Positions 43,217 to 52,968 of a DNA stretch of 64,000 nucleotides are shown here, in pieces. The translations under genes were made by a program, and so were the position numbers. Under the pieces are notes generated by a model. That model had not been told where the DNA came from. It saw only the letters and a list, made by a program, of their open reading frames with translations, and did not search any database. The number at the start of each line of letters is the position of its first letter. Position 1 is the first letter of the stretch. This DNA comes from Mesorhizobium plurifarium (lineage in GTDB: Bacteria > Pseudomonadota > Alphaproteobacteria > Rhizobiales > Rhizobiaceae), in the NCBI GenBank assembly GCA_000824785.1, contig CCNB01000012.1, forward strand, positions 612,206-676,205, in the 5' to 3' direction.

Positions 43217-44584
43217 CTACGCTTCAAAACGCCCGGCGATGACTTGCTCCAGCGCGCGAATGCCTTGCGCCTCGCCGCCGGTCAGGCCGTAGGGGCGGTC
43301 GGCCGGGTTCCAGGCGAAGATGTCGAAATGCGCCCAGCTGTGGGTCTTCTCGACGAAGCGCTTGAGGAAAAGCGCCGCGGTGATCGATCCGGCAAAGCCG
43401 TCCGCGGTCACATTGTTGATGTCGGCGATCTTCGAGGAAAGCTTTGCATCATAGGGACGCCACAGCGGCATGCGCCAGAGCGGATCCTCGACCGAAACGG
43501 ATGCCGCGGCAAGATCGGCGGCAAGCGTCTCGTCGGCGGTGTAGAAAGGCGGCAGATCCGGCCCCAATGCGACGCGCGCGGCGCCGGTCAGCGTCGCCAT
43601 GTCGACCAGCAAGGCCGGCTGCTCCTCATCGGCCAGCGCCAGCGCGTCGGCGAGAACCAGCCGCCCTTCCGCATCCGTGTTGCCGATCTCGACCGTGATG
43701 CCCTTGCGGCTCCTCAGCACATCGCCCGGCCGGAAGGCATTGCCGGCGATCGAATTCTCGACGGCGGGGATCAGCACGCGCAGCCGGACATTCAATTTGG
43801 CCGCCATGATCATGGAGGCGAGACCCAGCACGTTGGCGGCGCCTCCCATATCCTTCTTCATCAAAAGCATGCCCGACGACGGCTTGATGTCGAGGCCGCC
43901 GGTGTCGAAGCAGACGCCCTTGCCGACCAGCGTCACCTTCGGCGCATCGCCCGGTCCCCAGGTCATGTCGATCAGTCGCGGCGCGCCGGTCGAGGCCCGG
44001 CCGACCGCGTGGATCATCGGGAAATTCCGCGCCAGGAGATCGTCGCCATGGATCACGGAGATATCGGCGCCATGGGCGGCCGCGAGGTTCCGGACGGCTT
44101 CTTCCAGTTCGAGCGGCCCCAGGTCGCTGGTCGGCGTGTTGACGAGGTCGCGTGTCAGGAACACGCTGTCGGCGACGCGGCGAACATGCGTGGCGTCTGC
44201 GCCTTCCGGAAGCGCAAAGCGCAAGGCCTTGCCCGGCTTCTTGCCGTAGCGTGTGAAGACATAGCCCCCGAGGACCAGCGCGAGCGCGGCGAGATCGGGC
44301 TGCGCGGGGGCCGACGCGAAATGCCAGTCGCCCTCCGGCAACGCCCTTGCGAGCGCGCCTAGGGCAAGCGTGCTTTCGCCGTCGCCTATGCCGAACAGCG
44401 CGCCGGCAAGGCTGCCGCCCTCGCCCGGCAGGACCAGCACGCGCCCCGCATCGCCGGAAAAACCATTGGCCCTTGCCCAGGCGGTGGCGGGCGGCGGCAG
44501 CGCCGCGGCATCAAGGGCATCCCTTGCCACCAGATAGACAGGCAAGGCGGTTTCCGGCTTCTGCTCGACGAGTTCGACAGGCAT
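43217..44584 (-). CDS. Leucyl aminopeptidase family protein (M17)
   Basis: The 455-residue di-zinc aminopeptidase of family M17 has the signature NTDAEGRLVLADAL near residue 295 and the metal-binding GKGVCFDTGGLDIKPSSGMLLMKKDMGGAA block near residue 227. It cleaves N-terminal residues from peptides in the cytoplasm. The N-terminal domain is divergent, as in the PepB-like branch. It lies 56 bases upstream of the marR-type gene on the same strand. Confidence 0.92.
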   Translation of the reverse strand: MPVELVEQKPETALPVYLVARDALDAAALPPPATAWARANGFSGDAGRVLVLPGEGGSLAGALFGIGDGESTLALGALARALPEGDWHFASAPAQPDLAALALVLGGYVFTRYGKKPGKALRFALPEGADATHVRRVADSVFLTRDLVNTPTSDLGPLELEEAVRNLAAAHGADISVIHGDDLLARNFPMIHAVGRASTGAPRLIDMTWGPGDAPKVTLVGKGVCFDTGGLDIKPSSGMLLMKKDMGGAANVLGLASMIMAAKLNVRLRVLIPAVENSIAGNAFRPGDVLRSRKGITVEIGNTDAEGRLVLADALALADEEQPALLVDMATLTGAARVALGPDLPPFYTADETLAADLAAASVSVEDPLWRMPLWRPYDAKLSSKIADINNVTADGFAGSITAALFLKRFVEKTHSWAHFDIFAWNPADRPYGLTGGEAQGIRALEQVIAGRFEA

Positions 44585-44709
44585 GTGATGATCTCCGGCC
44601 GAACAGCTTGAGTCGGCGCTTCTTAACGGTCCGTTAGGGTTAACAGAATATTTCTGCGGGAGGGAAGACGGCCAACCAATGGCCGCACAGGAATGGAGAC
44701 CGGGCGCCG

Positions 44710-45537
44710 ATGCCGACCGAAGCGTTGAACCGCACAGCCAAGCGTCTGATCACCACGGTCTTCATGGCGGCGCTGGCGGCCAGCGTGGCCGGTTGCGGCA
44801 GCACCAGCAAGTTCACCACCGGCTCCATCTCCCGTTCCGACAGCAAGCCGCTGGAAACGATGTCGGCTGACGACTTGCATACCGCAACGTCCCGGCTCGG
44901 CCAATCCTATGCGCGCAATCCGAACGACAAGCGCCTGGCGATAAATTTCGCGGCGGCGCTGCAGATGGACGGCGACGCCGACCAGTCGCTGGCGGTGATG
45001 CGCAAGCTGGCGATCGCCTATCCCAAGGATCGCGACGTGCTTGCCGCCTATGGCAAGGCGCTTGCCGCCAACGGCCAGTTCGAGCCGGCGCTCGACGCCG
45101 TGCGCCGCGCGCAAACGCCCGAATATCCGGACTGGAGGCTGGTGTCGGCGGAAGCCGCCATTCTCGACCAGATGGGGCAGAAGGACGAAGCACGGCAGAA
45201 CTATCGCAAAGCGCTGGAACTGAAGCCGAACGAGCCTTCGGTGCTCTCCAATCTCGGCATGTCCTATGTGCTCGAAGGCGACCTGCGCACGGCGGAAACC
45301 TATATGCGCTCGGCCGCGCAGCAGCCCGGCGCCGACAGCAGGGTGCGGCAGAACCTCGCGCTGGTCGTCGGGTTGCAGGGCCGCTTCGACGAGGCCGAGA
45401 AGATCGCCTCCCAGGAACTGTCGCCCGAGCAGGCGCAGGCCAACATCGCCTATCTGCGGCAAATGCTTGCCCAGCAGAACGCCTGGAGCCAGTTGAAGGA
45501 TCAGGACAAGGACAAGGCGAAAGTCGCCACGAACTGA
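44710..45537 (+). CDS. tadD: Tad pilus assembly lipoprotein with TPR repeats, TadD-like
   Basis: The 275-residue protein has a lipoprotein signal with lipobox VAGC (Cys29), so it is anchored to a membrane from the periplasmic side. Tetratricopeptide repeats follow from about residue 60 to 235 (for example ARQNYRKALELKPNEPSVLSNLGMSYVLEGD). TadD is thought to help assemble the Tad secretin and pilus machine. The gene is convergent with the long tad operon and belongs to the same locus. Confidence 0.9.
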   Translation: MPTEALNRTAKRLITTVFMAALAASVAGCGSTSKFTTGSISRSDSKPLETMSADDLHTATSRLGQSYARNPNDKRLAINFAAALQMDGDADQSLAVMRKLAIAYPKDRDVLAAYGKALAANGQFEPALDAVRRAQTPEYPDWRLVSAEAAILDQMGQKDEARQNYRKALELKPNEPSVLSNLGMSYVLEGDLRTAETYMRSAAQQPGADSRVRQNLALVVGLQGRFDEAEKIASQELSPEQAQANIAYLRQMLAQQNAWSQLKDQDKDKAKVATN

Positions 45538-45576
45538 CCGCGGGCGGGCGCTGCCAAGCATCGACCACCGCTGAAA

Positions 45577-45611
45577 TCAAAAAGCCGCGCGGACCCAGCG
45601 CGGCTTCTTGC
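45577..45611. terminator. Bidirectional terminator between tadD and tadC
   Basis: AAGCCGCGC (45582-45590) pairs with GCGCGGCTT (45598-45606) across seven bases. The plus side continues CTTGCTT; the minus side has a run of five T. It serves the two convergent genes. Confidence 0.8.
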
Positions 45612-45619
45612 TTGATGTG

Positions 45620-45683
45620 AAACGGTCACTTTGTTTTTACGCAATTCCGGACGGAAAGCCGCTCATACTTTTCCTGGAATTGC
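45620..45683. repeat. Dispersed palindromic intergenic repeat, copy 2
   Basis: GCAATTCC (45641-45648) and GGAATTGC (45676-45683) form the arms of a hairpin, with TTTGTTTTTAC before it. In reverse complement about 50 bases match the element at 2971-3068 with only a few changes. Its end overlaps the first base of the tadC stop codon on the minus strand. Confidence 0.75.
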
Positions 45684-46699
45684 TACTGGCTCGAGGAGCT
45701 GTGCTGGTCGCCGAAGATGCCGCGCTGGCTGACCTGGATGCCGGCCGGACCCAGAATGATGGCGAACAGAACCGGCAGGAAGAACAGGATCATGGGCACG
45801 GTGAGCTTCGGCGGAAGCGCCGCGGCCTTCTTTTCGGCAGCGTTCATGCGCATGTCGCGGCTTTCGGAGGCGAGCACGCGCAGCGCGTGCGCCACCGGCG
45901 TGCCGTAGCGTTCGGCCTGGACCAGGGCCTGCGACACCGACTTGACCGATTCCAGGCCGGTACGGCTTGCCAGGTTTTCATAGGCGATCTTGCGATCCTG
46001 CAGATAGGACAGCTCGGCATTGGTGAGCACGAATTCCTCGGCAAGCGCCACCGACTGCGCGCCGACTTCATCGGCAACCCTGCGCAAGGCCGCTTCCACC
46101 GACATGCCGGATTCCACGCAGATCAGCATCAGGTCGAGCGCATCCGGCCATGCCAACTGGATCGACTGCTTACGCTTGGTCGCGCGGTTGTTGACGTAGA
46201 GGATCGGCGCGTAGAAGCCGCCATAGGCGACAACGACACAGACGAACAGCTTGATGGAGGCCGGCTGCTGCGGCAGGCCGCCGAGCACGAACAGATAGAC
46301 GGCCGCCAAGGCAAAGCCGACGAATGGCAGGACGAGGCGGAAGAACAGGAAGCGCGTCAGCGGGTTCTGGCCGCGAAAGCCGGCGACCTTGAGCTTCTGG
46401 ACGGTGTTTTCGTCGGCAAGGGCGCGCCTGAGATCCAGGCGGTCGACGATGTTGCGCATGCCTATGGACTGCTCCTCGCGCAGCCCCTTGCGACGGCGGT
46501 CGGCCTCATTGGCCAGCCGCGCACGCTGTTCGGCGCGCAATTTGTCGCGCTCGATCGCCACGGTCTTCATGCGCGACTTGAGCGACGTGCCGCCGAACGC
46601 CGGCATGAGCGTGAAGACGGTCGCAAAAACGGCAATGCCGACCAGCATCGCGATCAGGAAAGAAGGGTCGGTGAGTGTTTTTACGACCTGCTCTGTCAC
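45683..46699 (-). CDS. tadC: Tad pilus inner-membrane protein TadC (type II secretion F family)
   Basis: The 338-residue platform protein has hydrophobic segments near residues 13-33, 120-160 and 295-325, and a T2SSF domain with the DALDLMLICVESGMSVEAALRRVADE block. With TadB it forms the inner-membrane platform on which the ATPase acts. It is the last gene of the tad operon, 13 bases after tadB, and its stop lies in a dispersed repeat. Confidence 0.93.
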   Translation of the reverse strand: MTEQVVKTLTDPSFLIAMLVGIAVFATVFTLMPAFGGTSLKSRMKTVAIERDKLRAEQRARLANEADRRRKGLREEQSIGMRNIVDRLDLRRALADENTVQKLKVAGFRGQNPLTRFLFFRLVLPFVGFALAAVYLFVLGGLPQQPASIKLFVCVVVAYGGFYAPILYVNNRATKRKQSIQLAWPDALDLMLICVESGMSVEAALRRVADEVGAQSVALAEEFVLTNAELSYLQDRKIAYENLASRTGLESVKSVSQALVQAERYGTPVAHALRVLASESRDMRMNAAEKKAAALPPKLTVPMILFFLPVLFAIILGPAGIQVSQRGIFGDQHSSSSQ

Positions 46700-46712
46700 G
46701 GGATCCGTGCCC

Positions 46713-47726
46713 CTACACTTCGAAGTTCATCATCTTGCGCATCACCAGGATGCCGATCGACATCCACACACCCGAGCAGCCGAGGATCAGGTTGCCGACA
46801 TTGGTGGTGAACAGCGGCATGATGTAGTTCGGGCTCGACAGATAGACGAGGAAGGCAACGACGAAGGGCAAGGCGCCGATGATGACGGCGGATGCCTTGG
46901 CTTCCATCGAAAGCGCCTGGACCTTGGCTTTCATCTTCTTGCGGTCGCGCAGGACGCGCGAAAGGTTACCCAGCGCCTCGGACAGGTTGCCGCCGGCCTG
47001 CGACTGGATCTGGATGACGATGCCGAAGAAGCCGGCCTCGCTGCATGGCATGGTCTCGGACATGCGCATGGCGGCGTCGGGCACCGACATGCCCATCTGC
47101 TGGGAATCGACGATGCGGCGGAACTCGGACCGGACCGGTTCGGGCGATTCGTTGGCGATCAGGCGGATCGCATCGTTGAGCGGCAGGCCGGACTTGACCG
47201 CGCGCACGATGATGTCGAGCGCGTTCGGGAACTCTTCCAGGAAGGCCTTGACGCGGCGTGTACGGCGAAAGGAGACAAACCAGCGCGGCAGGCCGAGGCC
47301 GCCCGCCAGCAGCGCGCCGGGCAGAGCCCACAAAGGCGCGCCGGCGAAAAAGAGAAAGCCTGTCAGCACGATGCCGCAGACGGCCGAATACATGTAGAAG
47401 CGCTCGATCGGAACCTGCATGCCGGCTTGACGAATCTGAACCTTCAGCGGCGGCTTCCTGACGTTTTGGTCGTTGGTCTTCTGCTTCTCGTCGAGCTGCC
47501 TGAGGGAGTCCTGGAGGTTTTTGCGCCGCTTGACCGCTTCCGCGGCGCGGTCGCGCGTGGCTTTCACCACAGACCGGTCGGTTTCGGCCGTCTTGATGGT
47601 CTGAAGCCGCTTGCCAGCCTGCTTCTCGTTATCGATGCGCGTGAACAGGAAAGCGTAGGCCACCGCGCCGGCGCTGAAGCCGGCGAGCACGATGAAAGCC
47701 AGTACGGTGGTGTCAATTCCAAACAT
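46713..47726 (-). CDS. tadB: Tad pilus inner-membrane protein TadB (type II secretion F family)
   Basis: The 337-residue platform protein starts with a membrane segment (TTVLAFIVLAGFSAGAVAYAFLF), then a basic stretch, further membrane segments near 110-150 and 280-320, and a T2SSF domain with FPNALDIIVRAVKSGLPLNDAIRLIA. It pairs with TadC. The gap of 131 bases to cpaF contains no recognised feature. Confidence 0.93.
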   Translation of the reverse strand: MFGIDTTVLAFIVLAGFSAGAVAYAFLFTRIDNEKQAGKRLQTIKTAETDRSVVKATRDRAAEAVKRRKNLQDSLRQLDEKQKTNDQNVRKPPLKVQIRQAGMQVPIERFYMYSAVCGIVLTGFLFFAGAPLWALPGALLAGGLGLPRWFVSFRRTRRVKAFLEEFPNALDIIVRAVKSGLPLNDAIRLIANESPEPVRSEFRRIVDSQQMGMSVPDAAMRMSETMPCSEAGFFGIVIQIQSQAGGNLSEALGNLSRVLRDRKKMKAKVQALSMEAKASAVIIGALPFVVAFLVYLSSPNYIMPLFTTNVGNLILGCSGVWMSIGILVMRKMMNFEV

Positions 47727-47857
47727 CGACCGGGGCCCCTACACCTCCAGATGCGGCAGAGCGGGATGCGCTGAAGAGATGTCGGCACCCCGCGCTATCT
47801 GTTTGTTTTAGCCGCATTTCTGCGACGCCAATTGGTTCCACTTGGCTGCAAAATGCT

Positions 47858-49351
47858 CTAGTCAGCGCGTTTCTCCATCGCCTCGAGCGCGGTGGCGAGG
47901 CGCTGCTCCTCGCCATAATAGCGGGCGCGGTCCCAGAAATGCGGGCGGCCGATGCCCGTCGACACATGTTCGCCGATCAGCCGGCCGCTCGAGTCCTCGC
48001 CCTTGATGTTGTAGAGGACAAGATCCTGGGTGATGATGACGTCGCCTTCCATGCCGACCACTTCGGTGATGTGGGTGATGCGGCGTGAGCCGTCGCGCAG
48101 GCGGGCCGCCTGGATGATCACGTCGATCGAGCCGACGACGATCTCGCGCACCGTGCGCTGCGGCAGCGAGTAGCCACCCATGGCGATCATCGATTCGATG
48201 CGGTTGAGGCATTCGCGCGGGCTGTTCGAGTGGATCGTCCCCATCGAGCCGTCGTGACCGGTGTTCATCGCCTGCAAAAGGTCGAATACTTCCGGTCCGC
48301 GCACTTCGCCGACGATGATCCGCTCCGGCCGCATGCGCAGGCAGTTCTTGACCAGGTCGCGCATGGTCACCTCGCCCTCACCCTCCAGATTGGGTGGCCG
48401 GGTTTCGAGACGGACCACATGCGGCTGCTGCAGCTGCAGTTCCGCCGAATCCTCGCAGGTGATGACGCGCTCCTCGCGGTCGATATAGTTGGTCAGGCAG
48501 TTCAGCAGCGTCGTCTTGCCGGAGCCCGTGCCGCCCGAGATCACGACGTTGCAGCGGACGCGGCCTATGATCTTGAGGATTTCCGCGCCTTGCGGCGAGA
48601 TGGCGCCGAACTTGACCAGCTGGTCCAGTGTCAGCTTGTCCTTCTTGAATTTGCGGATGGTGAGCGCGGTGCCGTCGATCGACAGCGGCGGCGCAATGAC
48701 GTTGACGCGCGAGCCGTCGGGCAGGCGCGCGTCGCAGATCGGGCTCGATTCGTCGACGCGGCGGCCGACCTGGCTGACGATGCGCTGGCAGATGTTGAGC
48801 AGCTGCTGGTTGTCGCGAAAACGGATGCCGGTCTGTTCGACCCTGCCATTGACTTCGATGTAGACGTTCTTGGAGCCGTTGACCATGATGTCGGCGATGT
48901 CGTCGCGGGCAAGCAACGGCTCCAGCGGCCCATAACCCAGAACGTCGTTGCAGATGTCCTCGAGCAGCTCTTCCTGCTCGGAGATCGACATCGCGAAGTT
49001 CTTGATCGCGATGATGTCGTTGACGATGTCGCGGATTTCCTCGCGCGCGCTCTCGGGATCGAGCTTGGCCAGCTGCGACAGATCGATCGTATCGATCAGC
49101 GCGGAGAAAACCTGGCTCTTGGTGTCGTAGTAGGTCTCCGAGCGCTCGCGCTGAACCCTTCTTGGCGGCTCCGGCGCCATGGGCGGCGCTTCGACGGGGC
49201 GGCGCGCAGGCGGCGCGGCCGGAGCGCTGGACGGCGGCGCGACTGGTCGTTCGGCCGTCATCGTTCCCGTTGGAGCGGCGGGAGCGGATGCCGGCGGACG
49301 GAATTCAGGCGTTGCCCGCTTGCCGTCGTCTGTGCCTCTTTTACCAAACAT
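47858..49351 (-). CDS. cpaF: Tad pilus assembly ATPase CpaF/TadA
   Basis: The 497-residue secretion ATPase powers pilus assembly, and in some Tad systems retraction, from the cytoplasmic face. The proline-rich N-terminal 60 residues are followed by a helical domain and the ATPase core: Walker [12 protein letters not shown] near residue 273, Asp box/Walker B region [36 protein letters not shown], with the histidine box. The gene follows cpaE by 30 bases. Confidence 0.96.
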   Translation of the reverse strand: MFGKRGTDDGKRATPEFRPPASAPAAPTGTMTAERPVAPPSSAPAAPPARRPVEAPPMAPEPPRRVQRERSETYYDTKSQVFSALIDTIDLSQLAKLDPESAREEIRDIVNDIIAIKNFAMSISEQEELLEDICNDVLGYGPLEPLLARDDIADIMVNGSKNVYIEVNGRVEQTGIRFRDNQQLLNICQRIVSQVGRRVDESSPICDARLPDGSRVNVIAPPLSIDGTALTIRKFKKDKLTLDQLVKFGAISPQGAEILKIIGRVRCNVVISGGTGSGKTTLLNCLTNYIDREERVITCEDSAELQLQQPHVVRLETRPPNLEGEGEVTMRDLVKNCLRMRPERIIVGEVRGPEVFDLLQAMNTGHDGSMGTIHSNSPRECLNRIESMIAMGGYSLPQRTVREIVVGSIDVIIQAARLRDGSRRITHITEVVGMEGDVIITQDLVLYNIKGEDSSGRLIGEHVSTGIGRPHFWDRARYYGEEQRLATALEAMEKRAD

Positions 49352-49381
49352 GATCGACTACCCGATGCCGCTCAATCAGCG

Positions 49382-50671
49382 TCACTTCTTGTTGCGCGAG
49401 AGCTTGCCGAGGATCGAGCCCAGGCCTGCCTTTTTCCTTGTCTTGATTTCGCTGCGTCCGGTCAGCACATGCGCTATCTCATTGATGGTCGCGACGACGG
49501 GGCTCTTGGCGTCCATCTCGGAGAGCATGCGGCCATTGTTGGCGGCATTGCCGAACAGCAGCGGTTCGAAGTTGATCACCGCCATCGGCGTGATGCCGAG
49601 CGGTTCGGCGAAATCGGAAGCCGCGATCTCGGGCCGCTTCGGAACGCCCGTCTGGTTGATGATCAGCTTCGGCGAGGGATCGTTCGGACGCAGCCGCTTC
49701 AGCATATCCACCATGTTCTTGGTGTTGCGAAGGTTCGCGAGCTCGGGCGTGGCCGTGATGACGATCTCATCCGCCTTGATCAGCGTGCTCTTCGTCCACC
49801 CGCTCCAGATGTGAGGGACATCGAGGACCAGCAAAGGCGCGCTACGCTGGGCGGTCTCGATGACCTGCGCGAAGGCCTCAGGGTCGAAATCATAGACGCG
49901 CTCGAGCGTGGAAGGAGCCGCGAGCAGCGACAGATGCTCGGCGCATTGCGCGAGCAGACGGTCGAGATAGACCTCGTCGACCCGCTCGGGCGAAAACACC
50001 GCCTCGGCGATGCCTTGAGCCGGATCCTGATCGAAATTGATATTGGCGGTACCGAAGGCGAGATCGAGATCGGCGATGACGACTTCGGACTTGAACAGGG
50101 AAGACATCGCCCAGGCGACATTGTGAGCGATGGTCGAGGAGCCGACGCCGCCCTTGGCGCCGATGAAGGCGATCGAACGGCCGATCGGCTCCGCTTCCGG
50201 ATCGACGAAGATCGACGACACGACGCTGACGATGTCGGTCATCGAGACCGGCGCGATGACATATTCGGAAATGCCGGAGCGGATGAGCTCGCGGTAAAGC
50301 CCGACATCATTGTAGTGGCCGATGACCACGACCTTGGAGGACGGATCGCAATATTCCGCGAGTTGGCCGAGTTGTTCGAGCAACTGCTGCGGTTCGCTGC
50401 GCGATTCCAGCAGGATCAGGTTCGGTGTCGGCGCTGACTGGTAGAACTCGATCGCGGTCGGAATACCGCCCATATGGACCTTGAGATGGGCCTTGGCCAT
50501 GCGGCGATCCTCACCGGCGCGTTCGACGGGGTTGGCGACGCCTTCGGTCTCGCAAAAGGCCTGGATCGAAATGCGCGGCACCGGGCGCAACGCCTGCATG
50601 GCGGCGATGTCCTGCTGCGAAAGGTCGCCGGTCTCCGCGGGCGTGTCGTAGGCAAGATTGCTCATCGTCAT
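49382..50671 (-). CDS. cpaE: Tad pilus localisation protein CpaE/TadZ
   Basis: The 429-residue protein has an N-terminal atypical receiver-like domain (KVVVIGHYNDVGLYRELIRSGISEYVIAPV) and a C-terminal ParA/MinD-like ATPase with the deviant P-loop FIGAKGGVGSSTIAHNVA near residue 172. CpaE/TadZ places the pilus machine at the pole. The first ATG at 50671 is used here; one two codons later is equally good. It is 24 bases after cpaD. Confidence 0.94.
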   Translation of the reverse strand: MTMSNLAYDTPAETGDLSQQDIAAMQALRPVPRISIQAFCETEGVANPVERAGEDRRMAKAHLKVHMGGIPTAIEFYQSAPTPNLILLESRSEPQQLLEQLGQLAEYCDPSSKVVVIGHYNDVGLYRELIRSGISEYVIAPVSMTDIVSVVSSIFVDPEAEPIGRSIAFIGAKGGVGSSTIAHNVAWAMSSLFKSEVVIADLDLAFGTANINFDQDPAQGIAEAVFSPERVDEVYLDRLLAQCAEHLSLLAAPSTLERVYDFDPEAFAQVIETAQRSAPLLVLDVPHIWSGWTKSTLIKADEIVITATPELANLRNTKNMVDMLKRLRPNDPSPKLIINQTGVPKRPEIAASDFAEPLGITPMAVINFEPLLFGNAANNGRMLSEMDAKSPVVATINEIAHVLTGRSEIKTRKKAGLGSILGKLSRNKK

Positions 50672-50695
50672 GCTCTTTCCGTCGTCTGGCGCGGA

Positions 50696-51445
50696 TCAGT
50701 ACGTCACTTCAGAATTGCTGAGGAATTCGTCGGAGATGCCCCTCGCGCGATACGTGTCGATCACCGCGCCGCGATTTTCCGCGTCGATGTCGGACTGCTT
50801 ACGCGGTCCGATCAGATCGTTGGGATTGGCCACCTGGGCCGCGAGATTATTCTGATAGGAGCAGCCGAAGTCGGCATAATGCTTGTTCTCCGACGTCTCC
50901 GTCAGGTCATCTGGCCAACGGCCGCATTTGTCGGTCTGTGCCCGCACCGCGACAAAGGCGACGCGCACCGGCGCGGACGCTTCCGGCACCGCCGACTGAT
51001 AGGACGTCATGACGATGCGGTTGCGCTTGACGCCCGCCGCCATGGCGAGCCGGGCAAAATCGCGGCCTGCCGAGCGGGCGGCAACTTCGTTGGCGGAGCC
51101 GGCGGGCATCGCGATCGTCAGGGTCGGCGCGGCGCTCTTGTCGTAACCGTCGAGAAAACCGAGCAGCGTGTCACGTTGTGCGCCCGTCATGCCACGATCG
51201 CCGGCGCCGACCGGCAGATCGATCTTCTGGTTCTTCTCGGCGATGACGATCGGATGGGTCGTGCGGTAATCGTCCGGAACCGATCCGACCGTGATGCTGT
51301 CGCGATTGGCGCATCCGGCGAGCGACGCCGCAAGGGCGATCGCCAGCGCCGGAACCACCTGCCGGCGGATCCTTGCGATGCCGGATGCTGTCCGGACCGT
51401 CACGACCTTCGATGCTGACTTGGACATATCCGCATTCCCACTCAT
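50696..51445 (-). CDS. cpaD: Tad pilus assembly lipoprotein CpaD
   Basis: The 249-residue protein has a lipoprotein signal with lipobox LAGC (Cys45) and a body typical of CpaD, with PHIG-like beta-rich sequence and a C-terminal CSYQNNLAAQVANPNDLIGPR block that is diagnostic. It probably helps the CpaC secretin in the outer membrane. Its start overlaps the cpaC stop (ATGA). Two cysteines later in the chain (CGRWP and GCSYQ) may form a disulfide. Confidence 0.93.
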   Translation of the reverse strand: MSGNADMSKSASKVVTVRTASGIARIRRQVVPALAIALAASLAGCANRDSITVGSVPDDYRTTHPIVIAEKNQKIDLPVGAGDRGMTGAQRDTLLGFLDGYDKSAAPTLTIAMPAGSANEVAARSAGRDFARLAMAAGVKRNRIVMTSYQSAVPEASAPVRVAFVAVRAQTDKCGRWPDDLTETSENKHYADFGCSYQNNLAAQVANPNDLIGPRKQSDIDAENRGAVIDTYRARGISDEFLSNSEVTY

Positions 51446-52968
51446 TTGTAGATGAAGCCGACGACGCCGTGATAGCGGCCCGACGGCCTGTCGGTCTGCA
51501 TGGTGCCGTAGACGCGGTTGACACGGCCGAGGAACATGCCGGCGCCGTCGCTCGGCGGATTGAAGTTGTCGTCCGGCTTGGCCAGGTCGTTGCGTGCCAC
51601 CGGCCGCGTCAGATAAGGCGTGATGATGATGACGAGCTCGCTTTCGTTGCGCACGAAATCGCGGCTGCGGAACAGCGTGCCGAGGACGGGGATCTTTGTC
51701 AGTCCGGGCAAGCCGTTGACGGCCTGCCGGACATCGTCGCGGACGAGACCGGCAATCATCATGGAGCCGCCGGAGGGCAATTCGACCGTAGTATCCGCAA
51801 GACGCTTGCGCAACGACAGGATATTGGTGCCGGGGCTCGTCACGCCGGAGGAAAGCGCCACGGATCCTTCGGTGGTCGGCTCGGAGACGGCTGTCCTGAC
51901 TTTCAGGCTGATGCGACCCGGCGATAGAACCACCGGCTGGAACTCCAAACCGATACCGTACTCGATCTTTTCCGTCGTATAGTTCTTTAGGCCGGTCTGG
52001 TTGTCGGTGGACACATTGGCCGTGACACCGGTCACCATATTGTATTCGCCGCCTACCTTAAATGTGGCCTTCTCGCCTGAGACGGCGGTCAGGGTCGGTT
52101 CGGCCAATGTCTTCATGACACCCGACTGCTCCATGGCATTGATGTAGGCCATCAGTGACGAGTTGCCGATGCTTAAGCCCGAGTTCGATAGCTGCTTACC
52201 CAAGCCCGTGAAATTGTCGCTGACCGCGCTATAGCTGATGCCGTTGCTGCCGCCATTGCCAACCATGTTGACCCCAAGCTGCTTCATCACGGACCGGCTC
52301 ACTTCGGCGACGGTCACCTTCAGCGTCACCTGATCGTCGCCGATGATCTGCAAGAGGTTGACGATCTTGGAGGTCCGGCGCTCCTGGTCGGGGTTGTTGA
52401 TGTCGACGCCGCCATTGACCGAGCCGCCGGCGGCGGTCTGCGAATATTGACCCGTCGTCGCTTCACCGCCGGAGACGAAGATGGTTGCCAGGTCGACGGC
52501 GCGCTTGGCATCGAGCGGCGTGTCGACCATGCCGGTCAGGACCACGTTGTCGTTGAGAAGCTCGACCTTGATCTGCGAGGACGGGATGAAGCGCTTCAGA
52601 TAATCCTCCAGCCCGGCGACGTCGCGCTCGACGGCCAGATCCAAGCTGACGATCTGCTCGCCATTGGGGCCGAAGACAAAGATGTTGGTTTCGCCGACCG
52701 CCTTGCCGAACAGGTAGATGCGCCGCGCCGTGCGGGTCACGGCATCGGCGACCGCCGGATTGGCGACCAGGATGTCGTAGGCGTCGCTCGGCAGGTCGAT
52801 GACCACGGACTTGTTGAGGCCGAGCTTGACGCGCTGCGTGGCGACGGAAGCCGACACGCCGGCGCTCGCGGCCTTGGCTTCGACCAGTCCCGGGGCGCTG
52901 GTGCCTACCAGGAAGGAACCGATCGCCACGGCGGCCAGGACAGGCAGCAGTCTACCGTTGAGCCTCAT
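51442..52968 (-). CDS. cpaC: Tad pilus secretin CpaC/RcpA
   Basis: The 508-residue outer-membrane secretin forms the pore for the pilus. A signal peptide (LPVLAAVAIGSFLVGTSAPGLVEAKA) leads into the pilus-type N-terminal domain (QRVKLGLNKSVVIDLPSDAYDILVANPAVADAV), a BON-like domain near residue 110-140, and the secretin core with MIAGLVRDDVRQAVNGLPGLTKIPVLGTLFRSRDF near the C-terminus. Start and stop overlap both neighbours by four bases. Confidence 0.96.
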   Translation of the reverse strand: MRLNGRLLPVLAAVAIGSFLVGTSAPGLVEAKAASAGVSASVATQRVKLGLNKSVVIDLPSDAYDILVANPAVADAVTRTARRIYLFGKAVGETNIFVFGPNGEQIVSLDLAVERDVAGLEDYLKRFIPSSQIKVELLNDNVVLTGMVDTPLDAKRAVDLATIFVSGGEATTGQYSQTAAGGSVNGGVDINNPDQERRTSKIVNLLQIIGDDQVTLKVTVAEVSRSVMKQLGVNMVGNGGSNGISYSAVSDNFTGLGKQLSNSGLSIGNSSLMAYINAMEQSGVMKTLAEPTLTAVSGEKATFKVGGEYNMVTGVTANVSTDNQTGLKNYTTEKIEYGIGLEFQPVVLSPGRISLKVRTAVSEPTTEGSVALSSGVTSPGTNILSLRKRLADTTVELPSGGSMMIAGLVRDDVRQAVNGLPGLTKIPVLGTLFRSRDFVRNESELVIIITPYLTRPVARNDLAKPDDNFNPPSDGAGMFLGRVNRVYGTMQTDRPSGRYHGVVGFIYK